Both the position numbers and the translations under genes were made by a program. Positions 22,337-29,923 of a stretch of 35,113 nt of DNA are shown one piece after another. Source of the DNA: a virus; IMG/VR virus record IMGVR_UViG_3300045971_000016, positions 1 to 35,113 of that record. The stretch is one strand, 5' to 3'. Position 1 is the stretch's first letter, and every line of letters starts with the position of its first letter. The notes under the pieces were generated by a model. That model was not told where the DNA came from. It worked only from the letters and a program-made list of their open reading frames with translations, and searched no databases.

Positions 22337-22983
22337 TTTGGTGTTACGGTAAACACTGTGCGTTGTTTGCAGTTGTCAAAATGGTATCTAATCATATTAT
22401 GACTCTTACCACTAAGTCCGCAATGTGGGCAAACAAGAAGTGGTCTTGCCGCATTACCTGCACGGCGAGCATCACTGATCTTTTGACGAACTTCATCACT
22501 TGCCATTGCGGCTGCAAGTTTTAACCTGTATTCAGATCCTTCAGCGTATTGCTCTTGGCGTCGACGGACTGATTCCTCAGTATTCTTTGCTGCTTTAACA
22601 GACGCTGCACGTTTAGCACGAACCTCGGGTGTGTTTGATGCCTTTTGTGCTGCTGACTTCTTTTCAAAGTATTCAGGTGACGCTAATGTAGCAGCACGTT
22701 TTGCCTTTGACTCAGGTGTAGCAAGAGTGGCAGCACGTTTTGCTCGCACAGTAGGATCAGCAGAAACTTTTTTCATCGCTTCTTTGCGATGCTTAATAGT
22801 CTCAGGATTGGCATTAGCCCTTGCTACTCCAGCACGTCTGCGTTCTTTAGTCTCAGGCCGTGCATTTGTTTCGCGTAATGATTCAATACGCTTCTTGTTT
22901 GCTTCTTCTTTCTTGCGAGCCTTGAAGTAAACCTCAAGTTCTTCAATACTCATTTTTGTGACATCAGGTGTAGGTGTAGACAT
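22333..22983 (-). CDS. DNA-binding protein resembling the tail of homing endonucleases
   Basis: A 216-residue, very basic protein. Residues about 40-150 contain six or so degenerate helical units of 13-17 residues (for example PTVRAKRAATLATPE, SPEYFEKKSAAQKASN), similar to the repeated DNA-contacting modules of phage GIY-YIG and HNH homing endonucleases. The C-terminus has a probable zinc motif C185-x2-C188-x12-H201-x3-C205 (CPHCGLSGKSHNMIRYHFDN), a sequence type I associate with the ends of such endonucleases. No nuclease domain is visible, so it may be a domesticated DNA-binding remnant. GGAAG precedes the ATG, three bases after the AAA+ gene stop. Confidence 0.7.
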   Translation of the reverse strand: MSTPTPDVTKMSIEELEVYFKARKKEEANKKRIESLRETNARPETKERRRAGVARANANPETIKHRKEAMKKVSADPTVRAKRAATLATPESKAKRAATLASPEYFEKKSAAQKASNTPEVRAKRAASVKAAKNTEESVRRRQEQYAEGSEYRLKLAAAMASDEVRQKISDARRAGNAARPLLVCPHCGLSGKSHNMIRYHFDNCKQRTVFTVTPK

Positions 22984-22986
22984 AAC

Positions 22987-23796
22987 TTACTTCCAGAGTT
23001 GACGAAGCATACGATCACGCAAGATTGGATCACTATTGTGGTGCAGTGTATCCGCGATCTTAATCGCTTGACGCGGTGTAATCTCAATAAGTTGACGATA
23101 GTGTTCAGTCATATAGTCAAGTGTCTCTTCAATGATTGGCGTTGGGTATCCAACCGTTCCATCTTTGTCAATAAACGCAAGGCAGTTATGGCTCAGCATA
23201 CCGTGATTTTCAATCAAGTGCAAGGTATACATAAACTTTTGGTCGTCAGTGAAATAGCAAGACGCAAAGTTAAAGCGACTGTTCAATGCGTGTTTCCATT
23301 GCGGCAATGCTTTGGAGATACTGTCACGCGAATCGTTAGTGATCCAGATAATGTTGCCTTGAAAGTTAAACTGTGTAGGAACATTGAGTTCAGTCATCAT
23401 TGGATTCTTCTGTGCTACTTCCCAAGCAACATCACCCTTTTGCCCTAACTCGCAAGCACCAAGTAACAGTGGCACAATAACTGCTTTTTCCTTATGGTGA
23501 ACTAAGTCACAGTCATCAAGGATAAGGATCTTGCCTTTAGCACGAGAGATCCAAAGTTTGACATAGAAACTTGCTGCTGTAATCTTGCCACCCTTAATCA
23601 CTTCAACATTATGCTCGTGACCTTGATCTCTAATGGCTTTTGACACAGTGTAAGATTTACCAGTTCCTGCGTCGCCGCTTACAATCATACCGTTGACTGC
23701 TGAGCCAGGGTTGATGATGAACGACTTGGTTTGTTCGTAAATCGCATCAAAAGTTTCTTGAACCTCTGCTGCGATTGGATTTATACGTTTCTTCAT
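22987..23796 (-). CDS. AAA+ ATPase, possible replication factor
   Basis: A 269-residue single-domain AAA+ protein. Walker A is GDAGTGKS (41-48), Walker B ILILDD (90-95), sensor 1 Asn in WITND (N154), and a probable arginine finger in LNSRFNF (R174). The C-terminal lid ends ITPRQAIKIADTLHHN (about 238-253). AAGGAG lies 7 bases before the ATG. It is the only recognisable nucleic-acid-related ATPase outside TerL, so it is the best candidate for a helicase loader, initiator or recruitment factor. Dynein-related or protein-remodelling roles are possible alternatives. Confidence 0.85.
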   Translation of the reverse strand: MKKRINPIAAEVQETFDAIYEQTKSFIINPGSAVNGMIVSGDAGTGKSYTVSKAIRDQGHEHNVEVIKGGKITAASFYVKLWISRAKGKILILDDCDLVHHKEKAVIVPLLLGACELGQKGDVAWEVAQKNPMMTELNVPTQFNFQGNIIWITNDSRDSISKALPQWKHALNSRFNFASCYFTDDQKFMYTLHLIENHGMLSHNCLAFIDKDGTVGYPTPIIEETLDYMTEHYRQLIEITPRQAIKIADTLHHNSDPILRDRMLRQLWK

Positions 23797-23809
23797 TTGC
23801 AGTTACTCC

Positions 23810-24499
23810 TTAATCCAACCAACGGTAAGCATTTGTCATACGGAATGCATCAAGAGCAATCTTTGCTTCGTTGTGCCAAAGTGCTGCTTCACCACCACGC
23901 ACACCAGACATACCTGAAGTGCGAACAAAGTCATACGGGCCTTCGCCGCGTTGAAACGCATACCCAGCAATGTGGGAACCTACTAAGCAAAGCCGTGCCA
24001 AACCAAACTCTAATGCTGACATTGTAATTGTGTCATCGTATGCTGGGCGGCTAACTGTCTTTGACTTGTTATCATAATCAACACGGAAACCGTAAGCGTA
24101 ATCTTTACCATCACGGGTAATCACAAGGATGTGGTCACGCCAACTTCCTGGCAGCAAGTGATCAATCTCTGGCTCAGTTTCAAACATTTGACCCATCATC
24201 ATATCGTTGATACGCAAGCCAAGGTGTTCAGCGTGTTCAACTTCATACGGCAGTTTACCAGTGGCCAACTTGTAGTTATCAAGTCCCAACTGGTTAGCAC
24301 GGAACACACGAACGGTTGAACCATCACAACCAACGGCTTGCTTCACTAACTTACCATAGTTGGTGGTTTGCGATTGTTCTGGGAGATGCTGCTTACGAAC
24401 TTTACCGTGAACAACTTGTGGAGTTGTTTGCGAAGCAGAAGCCTTTTCTGCTTGTTTACGAGCCTTTGCACGGGCTTGCATTTCTTTAGTTGAGGCCAT
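23810..24499 (-). CDS. Hypothetical 229-residue early protein
   Basis: First gene behind the consensus sigma-70 promoter, and so probably the earliest and strongest expressed. The first 45 residues are basic and disordered (MASTKEMQARAKARKQAEKA). The rest is alpha/beta with VITRDGKDYAYGFRVDYDN (two strands), then a helical half ending AYRWLD. No family recognised. Conserved-looking His, Asp and Glu (EIDHLLPGSWRDH) might form an active site. It lies 13 bases before the AAA+ gene and may be its partner. Confidence 0.7.
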   Translation of the reverse strand: MASTKEMQARAKARKQAEKASASQTTPQVVHGKVRKQHLPEQSQTTNYGKLVKQAVGCDGSTVRVFRANQLGLDNYKLATGKLPYEVEHAEHLGLRINDMMMGQMFETEPEIDHLLPGSWRDHILVITRDGKDYAYGFRVDYDNKSKTVSRPAYDDTITMSALEFGLARLCLVGSHIAGYAFQRGEGPYDFVRTSGMSGVRGGEAALWHNEAKIALDAFRMTNAYRWLD

Positions 24500-24543
24500 T
24501 TTGAACTACTTTCTGAGCGTGTGCTCTTTATTGCGATGTGTGA

Positions 24544-24572
24544 ATTATAGCGTAAAGCGAGCCTTTTGTCAA
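24544..24572 (-). promoter_or_regulatory. Consensus sigma-70 promoter for the early block
   Basis: On the minus strand TTGACA (24572-24567), a 17-base spacer and TATAAT (24549-24544): both hexamers and the spacing are perfect consensus. The start would be about 24537, some 38 bases before the ATG at 24499. A TTGTTG/CAACAA inverted repeat (24581-24600) lies directly upstream of the -35 box. Confidence 0.92.
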
Positions 24573-24629
24573 CCATTATTTTGTTGTATTTTCGCAACAA
24601 GATAGCCACTTTTTGGGACAAAAAAGAGC

Positions 24630-24655
24630 GTTATTTACTTGTTCACATAAATAAC
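24630..24655. promoter_or_regulatory. Palindrome GTTATTTA-N10-TAAATAAC (copy 2)
   Basis: Left arm 24630-24637, right arm 24648-24655, in the divergent gap between the early promoter and the HNH-like gene. The right arm, read on the plus strand, is CATAAATAAC 17 bases before the ATG at 24672. It may be an operator for the HNH-like protein or a pair of outward-facing late-type promoters. Confidence 0.5.
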
Positions 24656-24671
24656 TGTATGAGAGGGCATT

Positions 24672-25370
24672 ATGTCACGAAAACCACTACCAACCACTTA
24701 CAAGAAGGCTGAAGTAAGATCCATTTACGGAGCCACCACAGAAAAAGTAATCATCACTAACGGGGACATCACGTGGGAGTATGTTGAACAGGCGTGGGCA
24801 GATCGTGAAGTGAAGAAAAGTGATACTGAATGCTGGGATTGGAAAGGATCTTGGCACCGTCAAGGTTACGGATTGTTTCACGTTAGGCGTTCTGGTGACA
24901 AGGCAAAGTCTGGTCAGATGAATATTCAACGATTTGCCAAAGCAAGAGAATTGGGCCGCCCGTTATTGACAAGTGAGCAAGTGTATTCAACGTGCCATAG
25001 CAAGAGTTGCACTAACCCAGCACATTTGAAGATTGGTGACCGTGAGGCAGTGATCAACAATTCACCAGACTTTCCTAAGAGGTCGCAGTATGCTGATGAT
25101 TACATCACGAACAATCTGTCGTTCTTGTTAAACTCAAGTAGGCCAAAAGTAGCCAAAGCGTTAGGTGTGACTGATAATCAGGCAACTCACTTAAAGTTTC
25201 TTGCGAGAAATAAGAAACGTGTCAACGATGCGATTGCTTTGTTACCTGAAAAGTTTAGGAATAAGTTACTTAAACCAGGATGCGATAGTATCCTTGAAGA
25301 AGGTGGCGACGGTAATAACCACGGTGAACAAAGATCCAATGAACCCGATAACACTCTTATATCGGGTTAA
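24672..25370 (+). CDS. Degenerate HNH-fold protein with C-terminal helix-turn-helix-like region
   Basis: The only plus-strand gene, 232 residues, with GAGAGG five bases before the ATG. CWDWKGSWHRQGYGLF (about 55-70) and TCHSKSCTNPAHLKIGD (about 107-123) match the zinc-binding frame of phage HNH_3 endonucleases (C-W-W-G....GYG and C-x4-C-NP-HL). However, the His normally found two residues before the first Cys of the second motif is Ser (VYSTC), and the HRLAYE-type His is replaced in QRFAKA. The nuclease is therefore probably inactive. SRPKVAKALGVTDNQATHLK (about 155-174) looks like a helix-turn-helix. Being divergent from the early promoter suggests a regulator. The last 35 codons overlap the end of the convergent gene. 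Confidence 0.7.
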   Translation: MSRKPLPTTYKKAEVRSIYGATTEKVIITNGDITWEYVEQAWADREVKKSDTECWDWKGSWHRQGYGLFHVRRSGDKAKSGQMNIQRFAKARELGRPLLTSEQVYSTCHSKSCTNPAHLKIGDREAVINNSPDFPKRSQYADDYITNNLSFLLNSSRPKVAKALGVTDNQATHLKFLARNKKRVNDAIALLPEKFRNKLLKPGCDSILEEGGDGNNHGEQRSNEPDNTLISG

Positions 25371-25601
25371 GTCTGCTTTGAGAGGCTCTATTGCAGAAGT
25401 AATTTTGCCCTCAATAGTCTCTTTGAACTCGTGCAGTGAATCGTGGATACCTCGAAGCAGTGACTCTTCTTCTTTGGCGTGAAGCGATAGCATTTCCTCA
25501 ATACGGTCTAACTGTTTTTGACCGTTCACAGATCGCTCCTCTAACATTGCGACTTTTGCAGCCAATTCTGCACGTCGTTCAACTTCATCTATTGCTGCCA
25601 T
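25266..25601 (-). CDS. Coiled-coil protein with C-terminal transmembrane segment (XhlA-like)
   Basis: A 111-residue protein. Residues about 1-80 form a charged coiled coil (QKQLDRIEEMLSLHAKEEES); about 86-105 is one transmembrane segment (SVIGFIGSLFTVVITVATFF), followed by a short tail. This layout is that of XhlA-type holin-associated proteins. It is clearly related to the 83-residue gene before it (DRIE, H..., E..LL, KIT.A), which lacks the membrane segment. It is the last gene of the long late region and overlaps the HNH-like gene tail-to-tail by 105 bases. Confidence 0.65.
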   Translation of the reverse strand: MAAIDEVERRAELAAKVAMLEERSVNGQKQLDRIEEMLSLHAKEEESLLRGIHDSLHEFKETIEGKITSAIEPLKADLTRYKSVIGFIGSLFTVVITVATFFKDTIASWFK

Positions 25602-25603
25602 TA

Positions 25604-25855
25604 CTACCCCTTACGAGTTATCGTTGTTAATGCTACAGTAATTTTGTCATCAATGCCAGATGTAAAGTCCCCAAACGCGGTATCAATTTTTTTAAGAAGT
25701 TCTGATTCACGACTCATATGCTCTCTAAAGGAGTGTTCAATACGATCCATTTGAAGCAAATGCTCATCGGCTATCCGAGTTAATTCATCAACTTTTTGTT
25801 CTAACATCATACCCCGTCCCCTCGGAGGTGTAGTTAAATTATAGTCAAATGACAC
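25604..25855 (-). CDS. Coiled-coil protein, soluble paralogue of the XhlA-like protein
   Basis: Up to 83 residues from a GTG at 25855 that overlaps the stop of the large fibre gene; an ATG pair about 15 codons further in (behind GAGGGGACGGGG) is an alternative start. The core LLQMDRIEHSFREHMSRESE and KKIDTAFGDF aligns residue by residue with the following gene but has no membrane segment. A soluble and a membrane-bound form side by side recall holin-antiholin pairs, or fibre-associated chaperones. Function is inferred only. Confidence 0.6.
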   Translation of the reverse strand: MSFDYNLTTPPRGRGMMLEQKVDELTRIADEHLLQMDRIEHSFREHMSRESELLKKIDTAFGDFTSGIDDKITVALTTITRKG

Positions 25856-28763
25856 TTGGTGGCTCCTGATAGTCGTCTATTCTTACTACAGTATGTTCAA
25901 CAGTTGGCATTCTAACCAATGTATGTTCTACTGGGTCGCTTAATTTTACTGCGTTGTTCTCGGTTACAACTACCTTCTCTCTTACTACCGCTCCTTTGAT
26001 TGACACAAAGTAGGATATTAAGATTGTAACAATTGATAGATATCTTGTTACTGCTGCACCAATATTTATTGCCACTGCAACTTTAGTAGTGCTGATGGCT
26101 TTACTTATTATAGCAGACGTGTCAGATAATACCCCTCGTATAATTGCGAAGGCCTTAGTAAATCTAACTGACGATGTTGATGTTGCTGCCCTTACTACAT
26201 TGATCAATTTGGATAGATTAGTAGTAACCGCAGACATCGCAGAGAACGATAACGCCGCAATCTTATTTAACTGTGCAGTCGCGGATACAGTTACTGATTT
26301 AGTAGTTGCGATTGCTCTGTGAATTGTCGCAAAAGTATAAACCGATACTTCCAATACTAACTCTGTAAGTTCACTCTTGTATGCAGTAGTAGTTGAGATT
26401 GCTGACCTGATTAAGTTGGCAACCTTGCTCATTGATGCCTGCGTTACAGAGATAACTGATTTCGTTGTAGACACCTTTTTGCTTATTGTTGCAGACGATG
26501 TATAACTTGCGTTCCAAACTTTGCTGATTGATTTTGTTAGCGATGCAGACACATTGGAAGTAGCAGCCGCAACAATGTAAAGCATACCTGAAATAAACGA
26601 GTATGTGAACGTTGATGCTGATGTTGCTGTTGACGCAAATTTCTTCAATGCAGACTTAACGATGTTAGCAACAGATGTAGACACAACTGAGTAAGATAGT
26701 TTAGCCTGCTTAGTGATAGCAGAAGTTGAAGCGACAGTAAGATTCTTAATGATGAATCCTGTCTTAATCAGTGTTGGGCTATTGTTGACGATAACACTTC
26801 TGTTCAACAATGCTGCTTTGCTTGTATTTGCCGTTGAACCAACCGCTGTTGATTTAACAGATTGAACCGCACGTTGAATAGTAGAGGTAACTGCTGAGTA
26901 AGCAGCCACAGTTAGCAATGCTGCACGGCGAGCAAGAGCATTTGCAGATGCAATAACTGATGCAGTCTTCGTCATCTGTGTTTGCTTAAACAAAGCAGGC
27001 ACTGATGTTGAGTTAACGCTCTTTGTAGACGAAATGTTCCAACCTGGACGAGTTACAGTTGAAGTTGGTGTTGCTTTTCTAATTGCACCAATGTTCCAAC
27101 TTGGCCGTGTTGCAGAAGAACTTGACGATGCTAATGCAGATTGGTTGTAAGTTGTGCCAGTAGATGCATAGTAAGAGATTACTACAATACCATTACCACC
27201 ACCACCAACACCCCACCCTGATGTTCCTGAATTCCAGGAACCAGCACCACCACCACCGCCACCGTATGCACTACCAGCCACACCAGATACACCACCAACA
27301 TAACATCCACCACCACCATTTCCAGGTGCAGCACTGTTAAGTAAATTACCAGTTCCGTGGCTACCTGCACCTAAACTTGCTAATGTTGCTATAGAACCTG
27401 CAGAACCATTACCAGCACTACCTGCCGCACCACCACCTGCACCACCTGCATATCGGTCAGCCGCGTCGCCTGAACCCATTGTTGTAGAACCAGCCGTAGA
27501 AGGACCACCAGTATATGTAGTAGTTCCGATCGATGTGCTTCCATTTGCTGCTGCTACCATACCCGTAGTTGCTACAGACGGAGCAGAATTGGTATTAAGG
27601 TTTGCCCAAGAATTTGTTCCGTTAACGGTTGAATAAACAATGTATGATGCGGTGCCAGCACCACCTTGACCAACGTTAAGATAAATTGTATCGCCAGGAG
27701 TAACTGAAAGCGTAGTTTTAGCATAACCGCCACCCCAACCACCAGTTCCGCCTTGACCAGCAATAGCATTACCAGATTGACCACCGCCTATACCTTCAAC
27801 AATAATTGCTGATACACCAGCAGGAACTGTCCAAGATGTTGCTCCAGGTGTAGTAAACGGAACGAATGTTGGTGCAGTAAGTTTTATGCTCGAGAAAGAA
27901 GCAGAACTTGTTGCAGATGCAACACCTGTTTGCTGGTATGTATGAACAGATAGAGTTGACGCACTACCGTATGTTGATACAATAGCAGAACATACCTGAG
28001 TATAAACTGTGCCTAACGCAGCAGATTCAATAGGATAGTTTGCTGATTGAAATAAACCTAATTTGTTTTGGTGTATGTCTTGAACTTCAGCCGCACTTAA
28101 CACACGATTGTAAAGACGAATATCCTCCATTGCACCGTTTAATGGGCGGATGGTTCCTTCAGTAGCACCTATTGTAAATAACGAGCCAGGGCCGCGTATT
28201 GATGTAGCAGCAAGAGTGCCCGTGGCATCTAATCTGCCGTTAACATAAACACAACCAGTTTGTGTCGCTAAGTTGTATGTTACAGTAAGAGTATACCAAA
28301 CACCGGTGGTTAATGCTCGTGTGCCTGTTAACGATACAGCGGCTGGTGCTTGGTTAACGATGTATAAACGTAAATTAGATCCGTTAAGTAATGCTTGGAA
28401 ACCCCAAGATGACGCATCTGTATCTCGCTGACACAAGTTTGAGTTGTCGCCAGTGCCTATTGCATTGAACTTAACACGAGACGAGAATGATACTGATCCT
28501 AAACCAAATTGGCCAGCAACACCGGTAGCCGTTAATTTTGTATTCGACCCATTGAATAGAAGAGCAGATCCGCTGTCACAACTAATTTTCTTAGGTGAGT
28601 TTAATGCGACGGCATTTACCCCGTTTGTCCCAAGGTTCTTTATCCTAAGTCCATCAGACTGTAAGATAGGGTAATAAGCGACTAAACCTTTCGCCTGAGG
28701 ACTATTTCCGTTTATAGGAGTTGGCGATGTTGGTTTTCTATTCCTGGGTAAGAATACTGACAT
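25845..28763 (-). CDS. Large tail fibre/adhesin: LamG + glycine-rich + Ser/Lys repeats
   Basis: A 972-residue protein. Residues about 27-235 form a LamG/concanavalin-like lectin domain (GLVAYYPILQSDG at the start, MEDIRLYNRVLSAAEV at the end). About 300-535 is a glycine-rich domain starting WTVPAGVSAIIVEGIGGGQ, of the type that forms polyglycine-helix sandwiches at fibre tips. About 540-920 consists of some twenty degenerate units of 16-21 residues (for example SSATISKKVSTTKSVISV), which also occur in three other fibre genes. The acidic tail ends VEHTVVRIDDYQEPPSVI. There is no clear ribosome binding site; it starts four bases after the preceding stop. It probably binds host surface sugars. 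Confidence 0.75.
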   Translation of the reverse strand: MSVFLPRNRKPTSPTPINGNSPQAKGLVAYYPILQSDGLRIKNLGTNGVNAVALNSPKKISCDSGSALLFNGSNTKLTATGVAGQFGLGSVSFSSRVKFNAIGTGDNSNLCQRDTDASSWGFQALLNGSNLRLYIVNQAPAAVSLTGTRALTTGVWYTLTVTYNLATQTGCVYVNGRLDATGTLAATSIRGPGSLFTIGATEGTIRPLNGAMEDIRLYNRVLSAAEVQDIHQNKLGLFQSANYPIESAALGTVYTQVCSAIVSTYGSASTLSVHTYQQTGVASATSSASFSSIKLTAPTFVPFTTPGATSWTVPAGVSAIIVEGIGGGQSGNAIAGQGGTGGWGGGYAKTTLSVTPGDTIYLNVGQGGAGTASYIVYSTVNGTNSWANLNTNSAPSVATTGMVAAANGSTSIGTTTYTGGPSTAGSTTMGSGDAADRYAGGAGGGAAGSAGNGSAGSIATLASLGAGSHGTGNLLNSAAPGNGGGGCYVGGVSGVAGSAYGGGGGGAGSWNSGTSGWGVGGGGNGIVVISYYASTGTTYNQSALASSSSSATRPSWNIGAIRKATPTSTVTRPGWNISSTKSVNSTSVPALFKQTQMTKTASVIASANALARRAALLTVAAYSAVTSTIQRAVQSVKSTAVGSTANTSKAALLNRSVIVNNSPTLIKTGFIIKNLTVASTSAITKQAKLSYSVVSTSVANIVKSALKKFASTATSASTFTYSFISGMLYIVAAATSNVSASLTKSISKVWNASYTSSATISKKVSTTKSVISVTQASMSKVANLIRSAISTTTAYKSELTELVLEVSVYTFATIHRAIATTKSVTVSATAQLNKIAALSFSAMSAVTTNLSKLINVVRAATSTSSVRFTKAFAIIRGVLSDTSAIISKAISTTKVAVAINIGAAVTRYLSIVTILISYFVSIKGAVVREKVVVTENNAVKLSDPVEHTLVRMPTVEHTVVRIDDYQEPPSVI

Positions 28764-28767
28764 AGTA

Positions 28768-29268
28768 TTATACCACTGTAAATGTTATTGGAGTAACTTG
28801 AATTTTTGCACCTGATGCTGCCATTGCTGCACCAGTGTAATTGACCACTATTAATGAAAAGCCTTGTGGCATTGAAGACCCAAGTGCTTGTGATAGATTG
28901 ACAGTTCCTTGAACTGTCTGTCCAGTTGCAGTATAAGTCCAAGACTTCAGTAACATAAGATTGTTCGATGCTCCGATTGTGTAAGCACTGTTAGATCCAG
29001 ATGGGAGAGTTGTTGTTCCGCCATCAGAGTAATACCAAGTAGTGCCGTCGTAGTAAGCAGGGCAAGCATACAGGTATACTGTTTTATCATTGGCAGCCGC
29101 AGTTGACGCCATTGGGAAAGTGCATTCGATCAAATAGTCAATTGCCTTTGTTGATGTGTTATCAATCTTGTCTGATTGCCAACCGACAGTAGCACTATTT
29201 GCTAAACTGGCAAGACCAGTAACCGTAAGACTGGTGCTTGATCCGTATGCGATGTTTGTAGATGCCAT
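28768..29268 (-). CDS. Hypothetical virion/fibre protein
   Basis: A 166-residue beta-rich protein, Ser/Thr/Ala/Gly-rich, with no signal peptide or membrane segment. WYYSDGGTTTLPSGSNSAY and a C-terminal VTPITFTVV suggest a jelly-roll or Ig-like fold. AAGGA lies 7 bases before the ATG and a hairpin (29288-29315) separates it from the gene before. Position among fibre genes points to a structural role; no family recognised. Confidence 0.65.
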   Translation of the reverse strand: MASTNIAYGSSTSLTVTGLASLANSATVGWQSDKIDNTSTKAIDYLIECTFPMASTAAANDKTVYLYACPAYYDGTTWYYSDGGTTTLPSGSNSAYTIGASNNLMLLKSWTYTATGQTVQGTVNLSQALGSSMPQGFSLIVVNYTGAAMAASGAKIQVTPITFTVV

Positions 29269-29287
29269 AATTGTTCCTTAAAGTTGA

Positions 29288-29315
29288 AAGCCCGCCCTGT
29301 TGCCAAGACGGGCTT
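29288..29315 (-). terminator. Hairpin with GCAA tetraloop between fibre genes
   Basis: On the minus strand AAGCCCG pairs with CGGGCTT and the stem extends to 12 bp with G-U pairs, closed by a GCAA tetraloop; TTTCAACTTT follows. It resembles an intrinsic terminator with an interrupted T-tract, 22 bases after the preceding stop, and may only partly stop transcription. Confidence 0.6.
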
Positions 29316-29337
29316 ATGTCACGATGTTAGTCTACGA

Positions 29338-29727
29338 TTAAGAGTATTGAACTTTTAACGTTGCTTGAATCGAATCGCCTGTGCTCAAAGATACAACTGG
29401 GAAAGTTGCACTTAGATACATATTGCCTGCTGACGCTGCATCAAACAAACCTGCTTCATCAACTGAACGTGATGCTGTAGCAGTCACGGTTCCGACAACT
29501 TGATAAGTGTCGTTTGTAGATGTAGTTGTTTGCTGAGTAGAAGTGCCTGCTACACGAGACTCAACTGCCGTTGAGAGTGCTGTGTCTGCTGCCACTGCTG
29601 TGCGAGCCGCACCTGTTGCACCAACGCCTACACCAACGTATGAAGGCTCAGTGCCTGCACCTTTGATGCGGTTTGTTGTGATTGCTCGTCCTGCGGACGT
29701 TAATACTGTTGCTGTTCCGAATGCCAT
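29338..29727 (-). CDS. Conserved phage tail fibre accessory protein
   Basis: A 129-residue protein with TTNRIKGAGTEPSYVGVGVG at the start, then TSTQQTTTSTNDTYQVVGTV and VDEAGLFDAASAGNMYLSAT. I recognise the order RI-GAGTEP, TND-YQVVGT and EAGLFDA as a small conserved structural protein found beside fibre genes of many tailed phages, but have no name for it. AGGAG lies 7-8 bases before the ATG. Followed by a hairpin terminator. Confidence 0.7.
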   Translation of the reverse strand: MAFGTATVLTSAGRAITTNRIKGAGTEPSYVGVGVGATGAARTAVAADTALSTAVESRVAGTSTQQTTTSTNDTYQVVGTVTATASRSVDEAGLFDAASAGNMYLSATFPVVSLSTGDSIQATLKVQYS

Positions 29728-29740
29728 AATATGACTCCTT

Positions 29741-29923
29741 TTATTTTAATGTGCTTGAAATTTTGATACCAAGCATTTGTTTGATCTTAAAGATCGCTCT
29801 TTTGATAGGATTTTTGCTGTAGTAAGAAACCACACCTAAATCTTCTCGTGTTCCGTTAGCACGAACTACCACCATTGATACTTCTGCTGACTTTGCGTTG
29901 CCGATTCCTGAAATTGTGCTCAT
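29741..29923 (-). CDS. Hypothetical 60-residue protein
   Basis: Begins MSTISGIGNAKSAEVSMVVV and ends with a basic stretch (KNPIKRAIFKIKQMLGIKI) that could be an amphipathic helix. Its ATG overlaps the stop of the preceding 134-residue gene as ATGA. Not recognised. The coupling suggests a partner of the preceding fibre protein. Confidence 0.6.
   Translation of the reverse strand: MSTISGIGNAKSAEVSMVVVRANGTREDLGVVSYYSKNPIKRAIFKIKQMLGIKISSTLK

Noticed and set aside
22999-23448. 149-codon plus-strand frame opposite the AAA+ gene
   Set aside because: It lies wholly antisense to a gene with clear Walker motifs, has no ribosome binding site and no recognisable domain.
24672-25370. Active HNH homing endonuclease
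   Set aside because: Both His positions expected for catalysis appear replaced, and the gene's divergent placement fits a regulator better than a freestanding homing gene.
26063-26070. AATAAATA match inside the large fibre gene, and GTAAATAAG inside the 102-residue chaperone gene
   Set aside because: Matches within coding sequence far from any start codon. They show that the short motif also occurs by chance in AT-rich DNA, so only copies close before genes were listed.
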